Source: Oceanospirillum linum (GTDB lineage: Bacteria > Pseudomonadota > Gammaproteobacteria > Pseudomonadales > Halomonadaceae). From it: a stretch of 64,000 nucleotides of DNA. Where the stretch lies: assembly GCF_001995095.2 (NCBI RefSeq), contig NZ_MTSD02000002.1, positions 558,001 through 622,000 of the forward strand, in the 5' to 3' direction. A program made the position numbers and the translations under genes. Within the stretch, counting starts at the first letter, position 1. Each line of letters begins with the position of its first letter. The notes under the pieces were generated by a model. The model was not told the origin of the DNA. It was given only the letters and a program-made list of their open reading frames with translations, and searched no databases. Shown in pieces: positions 18,268 to 26,689 of the stretch.

Positions 18268-19281
18268 TTGCAGGACGCAAAACCTTTTACAGAATACGCA
18301 GATCTTGTGGCGCTTCTCGAAGATAGGGGCATGGATGTTGGCTCTACACCCGATGACAAAGCCAGAGCAGAACGCAAGATATCTCAGATCGGCTACTACC
18401 GCTTAAGCGGCTTTTCCTATCCCTGCCGTGAAATTGCCAGAGATTCAGATGGCAAAGTAATTAAATCTCACGGAAAACCAAAACGCCTTAATTCATTCAT
18501 TACTGGCACGGGATTCAGTGATGTGCTGGATCTTTACCTTTTCGACAAAAAATTACGCCTACTTATGCTGGATGCTCTTGAGCGGATCGAAATCCATCTT
18601 AAAACAGTTATTGCCCACGAAACTGGAAAGCAAAACGTTCTTGCCTATAGCGATTCGAGCCTGCTTACACCCAAGTATGTAAACTCTTTCAAAGATAAGC
18701 GCGGAAGAATCAGAAACAAATGGGATGAGTGGTCTCAGCGTCAAGCGAGTGAATTAGAACGGTGCAAAGAGGACAGCCTTGTTTCACACCGGAAAGCCAA
18801 AAAAGAAATTCCCATCTGGGTAGCGGTTGAAGCCTGGAGCTTTGGAACTCTTTCTCAGTATTACGAAATGCTAAAAGCTAAACATCGAGCAAAAATTGCA
18901 AAGCGCTTGGGTGTAAGCAACTCACATGAGCTATCCCGTTGGCTACAAGAACTTAATATATTGAGGAACCGATGCGCTCATCACACTCGGGTCTGGAATC
19001 AGGAAGCAAACAACCCATTGAATCTACCTAATTCGGGAGCTGAGGAATCCTACTATTCAGCTTTTGGAATGGATCAAGACTCAAGAAAACGAATTTTTGT
19101 TCTTATAACCATTTGTTGGTATTTGGTTCACCAGATTGGCCCAAATTCAGACTGGATACAACATGTCATTGATCTGCTGGATAACTTCCCCAACTTACCG
19201 TTGAATCGAAATAATGCTATGGGAATTCCCGCTGGCTCTCTGAATTCCGATGGGACGATAAATATCGACCTGTTTTTATGA
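18268..19281 (+). CDS. Abi_2 (AbiD/AbiF) family HEPN protein, probable abortive-infection RNase
   Basis: About 337 residues with the Abi_2 layout: an N-terminal segment KISQIGYYRLSGFSYP and a C-terminal HEPN motif RNRCAH (R233-N234-xxx-H238) in the sequence LRNRCAHHTRVWN, which is the RNxxxH RNase signature. Such proteins are single-HEPN RNases of phage-defence systems. The start chosen is the TTG at 18268, preceded by GGAGAA with 7 nt spacing; an upstream TTG at 18247 has no ribosome site. It stands alone between the kinase gene and a convergent aldehyde dehydrogenase gene, with its own promoter and a structured leader. A hairpin shared with the convergent gene follows at 19300. The gene lacks relatives in the neighbourhood and was probably acquired separately. 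Confidence 0.85.
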   Translation: MQDAKPFTEYADLVALLEDRGMDVGSTPDDKARAERKISQIGYYRLSGFSYPCREIARDSDGKVIKSHGKPKRLNSFITGTGFSDVLDLYLFDKKLRLLMLDALERIEIHLKTVIAHETGKQNVLAYSDSSLLTPKYVNSFKDKRGRIRNKWDEWSQRQASELERCKEDSLVSHRKAKKEIPIWVAVEAWSFGTLSQYYEMLKAKHRAKIAKRLGVSNSHELSRWLQELNILRNRCAHHTRVWNQEANNPLNLPNSGAEESYYSAFGMDQDSRKRIFVLITICWYLVHQIGPNSDWIQHVIDLLDNFPNLPLNRNNAMGIPAGSLNSDGTINIDLFL

Positions 19282-19293
19282 TCCAATAAATAC

Positions 19294-19320
19294 AAAAAAG
19301 GCCATCTCAGTGAGATGGCC
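19294..19320 (-). terminator. Intrinsic terminator of the aldehyde dehydrogenase gene (leftward)
   Basis: GGCCATCTCA (19300-19309) and TGAGATGGCC (19311-19320) make a near-perfect palindrome. Read leftward it is followed by TTTTTT (complement of 19294-19299), a typical Rho-independent terminator. It lies between convergent genes and may also slow transcripts coming from the Abi gene. Confidence 0.85.
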
Positions 19321-19400
19321 AATGTGGCAAAACAAGAAGCCAGGGATAAACCAGCATCTACTGACCCACAGCAGATGCCGGAATTCTTTTCACATCACGC

Positions 19401-20813
19401 TTATTTATTGATATTGATCGTTTGCGGCTGGGTGTACCCCAGCAGACCCGCCTGACCAAACTCAACACCGAAGCCCGACATTTTGCAGCCGCCGAACGGC
19501 GCATGGGGCAGTACCTCTGCGTGACCATTCACCCAAGCCGTACCACACTCCAGTTTCTGAGCCACCTGCTGCGCCTTGGCAACATCCGCTGACCAGACAG
19601 AACCACCCAGCCCCACAGAACAGCTGTTCGCCATTTCTACCGCCTGATCCACATCGCTGTAACGGATCACCGGCAGTACCGGGCCAAACTGCTCCTCATC
19701 AACAATACGCATACCATTGGTCACCTCTGCGATAATCGTTGGCGGGAAGAAGTAACCAGCACCTTCGGGTTTAGCACCACCGCACAGCACTTTCGCGCCG
19801 TTCTGTTTGGCGTCCTCTACCAGATCGATAACTTTGTTAAGCTGCATACGGTTCTGAACCGGGCCGAAAGTCGTGCCTTCATGCAGGCCATGCCCCACTA
19901 TTTGAGCTTCGGAAATAGCCGCCAGCTTCTGACACACTTCATCGTACTGGCTGTCGTGCACATACAGACGTTTTAGCGCCGCACAGGTCTGTCCCATATT
20001 CAGAAAAGCGGTCTGGAAGATACCTTCAGCAATGGCATCGATATTTGAATCCGGCAGGATAATACCCGCATCATTACCGCCCAGTTCCAACGTCAGACGC
20101 TTCAGGTTAGATGCCGCGCTGCGCATAATTTTCTGACCGGTGGGGGTCGAACCAGTGAAGATAATCTTGTTGATCCCCTGATGCTCACTCATAGCGCCAC
20201 CGATCTCACCACCACCTAACACGACATTAACCACGCCTGCTGGTAGCACTTCATTCATCAGTTCGATCAGACGCAGGGTGTTCAGTGGTGTCAGCTCAGA
20301 TGGCTTACATACCACAGTATTACCGGCACGCAGAGCAGGTGCGATATGCCAGATAGCAATCATCAGCGGCCAGTTCCATGGGGTGATGGAACCGACAACG
20401 CCCAGCGGTTTGTGTTGTACTTCAATACGTTTGGTGTCGGTGTCTTCAATCACCTCCACCGGAATATCCAGCTCTGCGGCATAACGGGTCCAGGCAACGG
20501 CACCGCCAACTTCAGCCTGAGCCAGAAACATCGGCTTACCCTGCTCGTGAACCACAATCTCGGCCAGCTCTGCAGCATTCGCTTCGATCTTATCCGCGAT
20601 CTGATGCAGCATCGCTTTGCGGTCCTCATCAGAGGTGTACTGCCAGCTTGTGAACGCGTCCTGCGCAGCGCTTATCGCACCATTTAGTTGCGCTTCAGTC
20701 GCGGCATGGCAGCTTGCCACCACCTCTTCAGTGGCTGGGTTTAGCACATCAAAAGTCGCCGCCTGACCGGTTACTTTTTTACCCTTGATCAACATCTCTG
20801 AATTGGTTGTCAT
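19401..20813 (-). CDS. NAD(P)-dependent aldehyde dehydrogenase
   Basis: About 470 residues of the ALDH superfamily, with TPWNWPL, KPSELTPL, FTGSTPTGQ, catalytic Glu in TLELGGN and catalytic Cys in NMGQTCAALKR. The family oxidises aldehydes to acids in the cytoplasm. The substrate is not readable from sequence. Given the neighbours, aldehydes from amine deamination (QHNDH) or from polyamine breakdown are likely, but this is inference. The start chosen is the ATG at 20813 (MTTNSEML), which has AAGGAT upstream; a longer frame from 20843 lacks a ribosome site. It stands alone and ends at the terminator at 19294-19320. Confidence 0.85.
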   Translation of the reverse strand: MTTNSEMLIKGKKVTGQAATFDVLNPATEEVVASCHAATEAQLNGAISAAQDAFTSWQYTSDEDRKAMLHQIADKIEANAAELAEIVVHEQGKPMFLAQAEVGGAVAWTRYAAELDIPVEVIEDTDTKRIEVQHKPLGVVGSITPWNWPLMIAIWHIAPALRAGNTVVCKPSELTPLNTLRLIELMNEVLPAGVVNVVLGGGEIGGAMSEHQGINKIIFTGSTPTGQKIMRSAASNLKRLTLELGGNDAGIILPDSNIDAIAEGIFQTAFLNMGQTCAALKRLYVHDSQYDEVCQKLAAISEAQIVGHGLHEGTTFGPVQNRMQLNKVIDLVEDAKQNGAKVLCGGAKPEGAGYFFPPTIIAEVTNGMRIVDEEQFGPVLPVIRYSDVDQAVEMANSCSVGLGGSVWSADVAKAQQVAQKLECGTAWVNGHAEVLPHAPFGGCKMSGFGVEFGQAGLLGYTQPQTININK

Positions 20814-20957
20814 TTTTATTATCCTTGTAAGAGCAGCGCCCATCTGTCGCAGGAATTTTCGATTGGAATCTAGGCTATAACGACGATGTAAATCAGGTTT
20901 CAGGCAAATGTGCGAACTTGTTCAGAGACGTAAATGAGATGTAACAAGAATAAAAAC

Positions 20958-20983
20958 AAAAAAAAGCCAGCTTAGATGCTGGC
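20958..20983 (-). terminator. Intrinsic terminator of the first amidotransferase gene (leftward)
   Basis: GCCAGC (20966-20971) pairs with GCTGGC (20978-20983) around a 6-nt loop, and read leftward the stem is followed by eight Ts. It lies 33 nt beyond the stop of the gene at 21016-21753. Confidence 0.8.
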
Positions 20984-21015
20984 GTTATCACAGATAAACA
21001 ACGAGTTAATTGCTG

Positions 21016-21753
21016 CTAACAGCTTACTCCTAGCTGAATAAAGCGAGCGATCCACTGTCCTACCTGCTGGTCATCCAGCGCATCTTCTGTGAGGCTGTTC
21101 AGGGCCGGTTGCAGCTCTCTATCCGGGAAGGTAACACCCAGATCTGCAGTTAGCAGATCCTGCTCATACTGGCGGTAAAACTCCGGGTGTCCCTGAAACG
21201 TCAGGATATGACCACCCCAGACAAGACCTGCATTGGCGCAGCGTGGCGCACTGGCAAAAACCCGGCAACCGATAGGGATATCCAGCACCTGGTCCTGATG
21301 GATGGCGTTAATGGCAAACTCTGTAACCGGTGCCCTGTTATCAGCACCGGAAAAACAGGGTAACTGCTCGGTGACCTGATACTGCTTAATACCCAGATTC
21401 CAGCCGCCATCAAACTTCTCTACCCGTCCGCCAAGGGCTTCAGCGATGATCTGATGACCAAAGCAGATACCTACTAACGGGCGTTTCTCGTCGTGCAGGG
21501 TTCGGATCAGAGCTCTCAGGGGCTCCATCCATGGCAGGTCATCGTAAACACCATGGGCAGAGCCGGTAATCAACCAAGCCTGACACTCATCCGGGCTAAC
21601 CGGAAACTCGCCATCAATCACTGAGTAATGACGGTATTCAAACGCCATATCTGAGCCGTTCAGCAAACGCTCAAACAGATCAGCGAAGTTGCCGTGTTGC
21701 TCCTGCAGAGAAGCCGGGCCATTGTCCGTGATTAAAATACCCAGAGTGATCAT
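21016..21753 (-). CDS. Class I glutamine amidotransferase (GuaA/PauD2-like)
   Basis: A 245-residue stand-alone GATase1 domain. The nucleophile Cys lies in VGICFGHQIIAEALGG, and the His/Glu pair in FQGHPEF. It is paralogous to the protein at 24048-24779 (shared CFGHQI, GGW and QGHPEF/QAHPEF motifs). The classical PuuD of E. coli belongs to a different amidotransferase group, while Pseudomonas uses PauD proteins of the class I type to hydrolyse gamma-glutamyl-GABA. With PuuA-, PuuB- and PuuC-like genes in this window, that role is plausible here but not shown. The start follows AAGGAAC with 5 nt spacing. The gene ends 27 nt from nothing else and has its own terminator. Confidence 0.78.
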   Translation of the reverse strand: MITLGILITDNGPASLQEQHGNFADLFERLLNGSDMAFEYRHYSVIDGEFPVSPDECQAWLITGSAHGVYDDLPWMEPLRALIRTLHDEKRPLVGICFGHQIIAEALGGRVEKFDGGWNLGIKQYQVTEQLPCFSGADNRAPVTEFAINAIHQDQVLDIPIGCRVFASAPRCANAGLVWGGHILTFQGHPEFYRQYEQDLLTADLGVTFPDRELQPALNSLTEDALDDQQVGQWIARFIQLGVSC

Positions 21754-21779
21754 GGGGTGTTCCTTATATAGAGTTAAGC

Positions 21780-23822
21780 TCAGACCTTAAAACGAGCCGT
21801 CAGACCGGACAGATCATCAGATAGGGTAAGCAGGCGTTCACTTTGATGGGATGAGCGCTCAGCACCCTCTGTAGTTTGGGTCGTGATAGTATGAATCTCA
21901 CTCAGGCTCTGACTGATATCGGCCACAGTACTGCTTTGCTGATCCGTGGCAGTGGCGACCTGGGCATTCATCTGGCTCATGGACTGTACGGTATCACTCA
22001 CCTGGTGCAGTGCCTCAAGGCTGATATTAAGCTGCTGACTGTACTGGGTCGCTTCTTCACTACAGCCGGACAGTGTTACAGCCGCCCGTTGAGCACCATC
22101 CTGCAGGTGCAGAATAATATCTTCGATCTCACCAACAGACTGCTGGGTTCGGGATGCCAGCGAGCGAACCTCGTCGGCCACAACAGCAAAACCCCGCCCT
22201 GCCTCTCCGGCCCGGGCGGCTTCAATGGCAGCATTTAACGCTAAAAGATTGGTCTGCTCCGCTACAGAACGAATCACATCGATCACATCACTGATGCCAT
22301 CACTGCGCTCTTTCAGGTCCGTCACCTGCTGCATCGAAACCTGAACCTGAGCTGCCAGGTGAGCAATAGCCTTCCGGCTCTGCTCCAGGTCCTGATGGCT
22401 GCCCTGCAAAACTTCACCCGCTTGCTGAGCACTCATTCGGGTCTGCTCAGCATGTTCGGCCACCTCAAAGGCACTGGCTTCCATCTCGCTGGCAGTAGCC
22501 GCCAATCGGTTGGTTTGTGTACTTTGCTGCTCCGCACCGGCAAGGGTCTGATCACCAATGGTCTGACTGATTTGTGCCGCCTCATGCACTGCCTGAACGG
22601 TATGACTGATCTGATCCACCAAGTCGTGCAGATGCTGAGCCAGTGTATTAGTGCTGACAGCAACCTGAGTGATCTCATCATTGCCCTCGACAGGCACACG
22701 GGTCGTCAGATCACCTTCGGCGATGCGACCAATAGCGCCAACCAGTCGTGCCAGCGCTTTCTGCAGATAGCGGATCAGACGAGCGCCAAGAAACAGAGAC
22801 AGAAGCATAGCCGCCAGGGCACCCAGTACAATAATATTCTTACCCTGGGAGAGAGTCTCCAATGTATTGGCTGTGGCGCTATTTGCCTGGTCCCGGGCCG
22901 TCTGAATAAAGACCGAAATCTGCTGCTCGCTTTGCGCCACAAGTTGCTCAATTCTGAGCATTAGCTGCTCTGATTGCTGCATCGCTTCCAGTGATGCCAG
23001 ATGCTGCTGTAACGTCAGCTGAGGGTTAACCAGCTGCGCTTTATAGGGCAGCCAGGATTCATTAAGAAGATCCGCCACTTCCTGATCCAGTGCCGGGGCC
23101 TTCGCAATCGCTTTTTCGATAAACACCAGCTTATTCTGTATCTCATCTGCCGCCTTGCGAGCGTCATCATAACGGTTTGTCTGTAAAAGCTGACGGATAC
23201 CGGTATTCATAAAAGCGATATCATCACGAATCGGCTTTAGCACGGAGAGGTATTCATAACGAAACTCTTCAAATAGCAGATCTTCAAGTGTGTAACCCAT
23301 TTCAGATGTCAGATACTTAAAGTCTTTTGCCTGATCCGCAACAATATGCTGCCCCTGATGGTAAACCATCTGCGCCTGTATCATTTGTCTGGCCAGGGTG
23401 AAAATCTGTGTACTAAGCTGCTCAGCCTCAGTAACCCCCTTTACTCCCAGAGCCTTAAGCTGAGTAAAGTCCTGCTCAAATGCCTGTCCCAACCCCTGCA
23501 GACGGCTTTCAATGGCTTCGCGGTCGGTCTTATGACCTGCTATAAGCTGTAGCAACAGGTATTTGGTTTCCGCCAGGTTACCCCTGAGATTACCGCTGAG
23601 ATAGACCCGTGGTGACGCTTTATTGACCACGACCCCAACATCACGCCCCACAGAGTTAAAGCTGTAATACGCGCTGGCAGAAGTGAGCATAAAGAGCAGT
23701 AAAATCAGACCCAGTGTTAGCGTAATACGCAGACTGACTGAAAGTGACGCAAAGCGGGATAAACCCTTTTTTTCCGTAAGAGAAGAAATCGGTGCTGATG
23801 CTATAGAAGCAGTAACAGGCAT
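21780..23822 (-). CDS. Methyl-accepting chemotaxis protein (transmembrane)
   Basis: A 680-residue chemoreceptor. A first transmembrane helix lies near residues 30-50, then a helical periplasmic sensor of about 270 residues, a second transmembrane helix ([18 protein letters not shown], near 330), a HAMP domain, and a cytoplasmic signalling domain with the hairpin tip [21 protein letters not shown] and [14 protein letters not shown]. The sensor is all-alpha and resembles the long helical-bundle type. Lying between two amidotransferase genes and beside a polyamine uptake operon, it may sense polyamines or amines; this is inferred from position. The stop is 27 nt before the start of the downstream amidotransferase gene on the same strand, so co-transcription is likely. 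Confidence 0.9.
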   Translation of the reverse strand: MPVTASIASAPISSLTEKKGLSRFASLSVSLRITLTLGLILLLFMLTSASAYYSFNSVGRDVGVVVNKASPRVYLSGNLRGNLAETKYLLLQLIAGHKTDREAIESRLQGLGQAFEQDFTQLKALGVKGVTEAEQLSTQIFTLARQMIQAQMVYHQGQHIVADQAKDFKYLTSEMGYTLEDLLFEEFRYEYLSVLKPIRDDIAFMNTGIRQLLQTNRYDDARKAADEIQNKLVFIEKAIAKAPALDQEVADLLNESWLPYKAQLVNPQLTLQQHLASLEAMQQSEQLMLRIEQLVAQSEQQISVFIQTARDQANSATANTLETLSQGKNIIVLGALAAMLLSLFLGARLIRYLQKALARLVGAIGRIAEGDLTTRVPVEGNDEITQVAVSTNTLAQHLHDLVDQISHTVQAVHEAAQISQTIGDQTLAGAEQQSTQTNRLAATASEMEASAFEVAEHAEQTRMSAQQAGEVLQGSHQDLEQSRKAIAHLAAQVQVSMQQVTDLKERSDGISDVIDVIRSVAEQTNLLALNAAIEAARAGEAGRGFAVVADEVRSLASRTQQSVGEIEDIILHLQDGAQRAAVTLSGCSEEATQYSQQLNISLEALHQVSDTVQSMSQMNAQVATATDQQSSTVADISQSLSEIHTITTQTTEGAERSSHQSERLLTLSDDLSGLTARFKV

Positions 23823-24012
23823 AATCGTTTACCTCATACAGCAAAGCTGCTGCCCTGATAGAGTGATGACAGAAGTCCGGTGTACCGTCAAAATTTGACT
23901 AAATGCTCTAATATTCGGCCAGCGTCGGCTCGATGTTATAACGGTCGATACACTTGGGGGAGTTTGTCGCTGAGTACAGCAATTCTAAGCTGGGATCACT
24001 TAGATTTCGTGC

Positions 24013-24034
24013 AGGCCGGCTCTTCAACCGGCCT
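24013..24034 (-). other. Hairpin downstream of the second amidotransferase gene
   Basis: AGGCCGG (24013-24019) pairs with CCGGCCT (24028-24034) around an 8-nt loop, with C24012 and G24035 extending the stem. There is no U run on the minus strand, so it is a possible weak or Rho-aided stop between this gene and the chemoreceptor gene. Confidence 0.5.
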
Positions 24035-24047
24035 GTGGGGCCTTGGC

Positions 24048-24779
24048 CTATCCGGCCTCAGGAGCCCGCTGACGTAAAAAGTCAGCCATCCAGTGAGCCA
24101 CCATCACAGAGTCGGTTTCGGCATCTTTATCATTAACCATAGCCAGAGCCAGTTCAGCGGTCTCGTCGGGAATCACATCACCTTTGCGTAAAGTGATCAG
24201 TTTATTCTCATAGCTGATACTAAACTCCGGGTGAGCCTGAAATGTCATAATGCGATCATCATAGACAAGCCCTGCGTAGCTACAAAAATCAGAGGTCGCG
24301 AATACTTCAGCATTATCCGGCTTGGTCAGCACCTGATCCTGATGCATAGCACTGATGCAGAATGACGATGGCGCACCCTTCAGAAAATCAAAAGCAGGCT
24401 TCACCTCATAACTATGCAGGCCAACCCCCCAACCGCCGGAATATTTATCCACCTGACCGCCAAAGGCATCCGCTACAATCTGGTGACCAAAGCAGATTCC
24501 CACTAAAGGACGCTCGGCTCGGTGGATATCAAGAATCAGGGTCTTTAGTTGCTGCATCCAGGGCAGGTTCTGATACACATTAAACTTAGAGCCGGTAATA
24601 ATCCAACCGTCACAGTCCGTGGCTCCGCCGGGAAATTGCCCATCACGCACATCATAAACCTGATATTCAAAAGCGTGGCCGGACTGCTGAAACAGCTGCA
24701 CAAACATATCTGCGTAAGAGCCATACTCGTTAATTAATTCATCTGGCGTAATACCGGTCGCCAAAATACCAATTTTCAT
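24048..24779 (-). CDS. Class I glutamine amidotransferase (GuaA/PauD2-like), second copy
   Basis: A 243-residue paralogue of the protein at 21016-21753. The catalytic Cys lies in VGICFGHQIVADAFGG and the His-Glu pair in FQAHPEF; ITGSKFNVYQNLPWM aligns with ITGSAHGVYDDLPWM in the first copy. It probably releases ammonia or glutamate from a gamma-glutamyl compound. In this polyamine setting hydrolysis of gamma-glutamyl-GABA is the leading guess, with GMP-synthase-like amidotransferase of unknown substrate as the alternative. It lies downstream of the potFGHI-type genes on the same strand, after a hairpin at 24855-24874, so it may be expressed separately. Confidence 0.78.
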   Translation of the reverse strand: MKIGILATGITPDELINEYGSYADMFVQLFQQSGHAFEYQVYDVRDGQFPGGATDCDGWIITGSKFNVYQNLPWMQQLKTLILDIHRAERPLVGICFGHQIVADAFGGQVDKYSGGWGVGLHSYEVKPAFDFLKGAPSSFCISAMHQDQVLTKPDNAEVFATSDFCSYAGLVYDDRIMTFQAHPEFSISYENKLITLRKGDVIPDETAELALAMVNDKDAETDSVMVAHWMADFLRQRAPEAG

Positions 24780-24854
24780 CGTCTGTACCTGTTACCGTAA
24801 TCGTTGCAGTGGTTTAAGAGGTTTGAAAGATTTGCGTGATTTCAAAACCCCGGA

Positions 24855-24874
24855 CTCCCGGCAAAAGCCGGAAG
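24855..24874 (-). terminator. Hairpin after the polyamine transporter operon
   Basis: CTCCCGGC (24855-24862) and GCCGGAAG (24867-24874) form an 8-bp stem (one G-U pair) with loop AAAA. Read leftward it is followed by TCCGGGGTTTTG. It lies 44 nt beyond the last transporter gene and is the likely end of that operon. Confidence 0.6.
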
Positions 24875-24917
24875 CCCTGATAGAAAAATAATGACAATAA
24901 GACAAGGTCACCCGTGA

Positions 24918-25736
24918 TCAGTTATCCGGCTGGGCCAACAGGCGGGCCTGACGGCGCATCTGATACATGGCCCCGATAACCCCCAGAGCAACCACCAGAA
25001 TCATCAGTGTTGCCAGAGCGTTAACTTCAGGGGTTACACCCAGTCGAACTTTGGAGAAAATCACCATTGGCAGAGTGCTGTTACCCGGCCCGGATACAAA
25101 ACTGGCGATAACCAGGTCATCCAGCGACAGAGTAAACGACAGCAACCAACCGGAGATAATTGCCGGAGAGATCAGAGGCAACGTCACCAGAAAGAACAGA
25201 GAGGAGGGTTTCGCCCCCAGATCCATCGCCGCTTCTTCCAGTGACTCATCCATCGAAGAGAGGCGGGCCTGCACAATAACCGCCACATACGCCATACAGA
25301 AGGTGGTGTGTGCAATAATGATGGTGCCTGTGCCACGACCCGCGGGCCAGCCAAAGGCGGCTTCCATAGCCACAAACAGCAGCAGCAAAGACAAACCCGT
25401 GATCACTTCCGGCATCACCAACGGGGCTGATATCCAGCCGGAAAGAATCATCTTGCCGCGGAACGGACCAAAACGACTCAGCACAAAGCCTGCCATGGTG
25501 CCCAATACAACGGCCAGTGTGGCGGTGATAAACGCGATCTTAAAGCTCAGTAGCGCTGCATCAATAATCTGGTCGTTGCGGAACAGCTCGGCATACCACT
25601 TCAGAGACCAGCCGCCCCAAACCGTTACCAGTTTGGAGGCATTAAAGCTGTAAATGACCAGTGCGATAATCGGCGCATAAAGAAAGAGAAAACCCAAGCC
25701 TGCGCTTATATTTAAAAACAGTGAACGGCGTTTCAT
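24918..25736 (-). CDS. potI: Polyamine ABC transporter permease (PotI/PotC-like)
   Basis: A 272-residue inner-membrane permease with six predicted helices and the ABC-permease EAA loop EEAAMDLGAKPSSLFFLVTLPLISPAI, where it contacts the ATPase. The N-terminus YAPIIALVIYSFNASKLVTVWGGWSLKWYAELFRN is typical of PotI/PotC. It forms the channel together with the PotH-like permease encoded immediately upstream; the two genes overlap by 1 nt (TAATG). It belongs to the putrescine-type transporter potF-G-H-I on the minus strand. Gene symbols follow the E. coli putrescine system by order and motif; spermidine uptake is an alternative. Confidence 0.88.
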   Translation of the reverse strand: MKRRSLFLNISAGLGFLFLYAPIIALVIYSFNASKLVTVWGGWSLKWYAELFRNDQIIDAALLSFKIAFITATLAVVLGTMAGFVLSRFGPFRGKMILSGWISAPLVMPEVITGLSLLLLFVAMEAAFGWPAGRGTGTIIIAHTTFCMAYVAVIVQARLSSMDESLEEAAMDLGAKPSSLFFLVTLPLISPAIISGWLLSFTLSLDDLVIASFVSGPGNSTLPMVIFSKVRLGVTPEVNALATLMILVVALGVIGAMYQMRRQARLLAQPDN

Positions 25737-26689
25737 TATGCAGCCCCCTCTTTGCCCTGGCTGTTACGGATCAGCATGATCGGCAACACCAGAATAATCA
25801 GCATCACAACAGCAACCCCAGATGCCATCGGCCAGTCACGATTCAGGAAGAACTCATCCCAGAGCACACGACCTATCATCAGAGTATCGGAGCCACCTAA
25901 CAGCGCCGGAATCACAAACTCACCCACCGCCGGGATAAATACCAGCAGACAGCCTGCAATCACACCCGGCATCGCCAGAGGCAACGTAATCAGGAAGAAA
26001 CTCTGATACGGGCGGGCACCCAGATCTTCTGCGGCTTCCAGCAGGGTCATATCCATTTTTTCCAGCGCACTGTACAGAGGCAGTACCATAAAAGGCAGAT
26101 AGGTGTACACAATACCGATATAGACCGCAAAGTCCGTCTGCATCATGATTAACGGCTGATCAATCAGCCCCAGACTCATCAGGGTTTCATTGATCAGACC
26201 GTTCTTTTTCAGCAGTCCCATCCAGGCGTAAACCCGCAACAGGAAAGAGGTCCAGAACGGCAGAATAACCAGGGCTAACAGCAAGGCACGGGTTGAACCT
26301 TCGGTACGGGCCATCAGATAAGCGATAGGGAAAGCGACCAAAAGCGTAAAGAATGTCGAGATGGCGGCTACCTTAATCGAACTCAGATAAGCGCTAAGGT
26401 AGAAGTCATCTTCCAGTAAAAACAGGTAATTGCTCAGACTGATCTTTAAGGTGACGTAGGCCTCTTCCAAGTTCCAGTCCAGAATCGGAGTATAAGGCGG
26501 TACCGCAATGGCCGCCTCAGACAGTGAGATTTTGAACACCACAACAAAAGGAATAAAGAAGAAGATCGCCAACCAGAGATAGGGCACCGAAACCACCGAG
26601 AAGCGGCCCCAGTTCACCCGGCGGAAAAAATTGTATCGGGTCATCTTGGCATAGGAGTCATTGATCCATGCAATCTTGGAAGCACTCAT
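25736..26689 (-). CDS. potH: Polyamine ABC transporter permease (PotH/PotB-like)
   Basis: About 317 residues with six membrane helices and the EAA loop EAAEDLGARPYQSFFLITLPLAMPGVIAG. The N-terminal 50 residues are cytoplasmic, as in PotH. The start at 26689 (MSASKIAW) overlaps the stop of the ATPase gene as ATGA, which sets the reading start; a longer frame to 26722 would overlap far more and is less likely. It pairs with the PotI-like permease for uptake of putrescine or related diamines. Confidence 0.88.
   Translation of the reverse strand: MSASKIAWINDSYAKMTRYNFFRRVNWGRFSVVSVPYLWLAIFFFIPFVVVFKISLSEAAIAVPPYTPILDWNLEEAYVTLKISLSNYLFLLEDDFYLSAYLSSIKVAAISTFFTLLVAFPIAYLMARTEGSTRALLLALVILPFWTSFLLRVYAWMGLLKKNGLINETLMSLGLIDQPLIMMQTDFAVYIGIVYTYLPFMVLPLYSALEKMDMTLLEAAEDLGARPYQSFFLITLPLAMPGVIAGCLLVFIPAVGEFVIPALLGGSDTLMIGRVLWDEFFLNRDWPMASGVAVVMLIILVLPIMLIRNSQGKEGAA

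Noticed and set aside
21016-21753. Classical PuuD or GMP synthase assignment
   Set aside because: The sequence has the GuaA-like amidotransferase motifs but no synthase domain, and it lacks the PuuD sequence pattern, so only a general class I amidotransferase call is supported.
23887-23899. GTCAAAATTTGAC palindrome upstream of the chemoreceptor as an operator
   Set aside because: A single AT-rich 13-mer with no second copy in the window is too weak to call.
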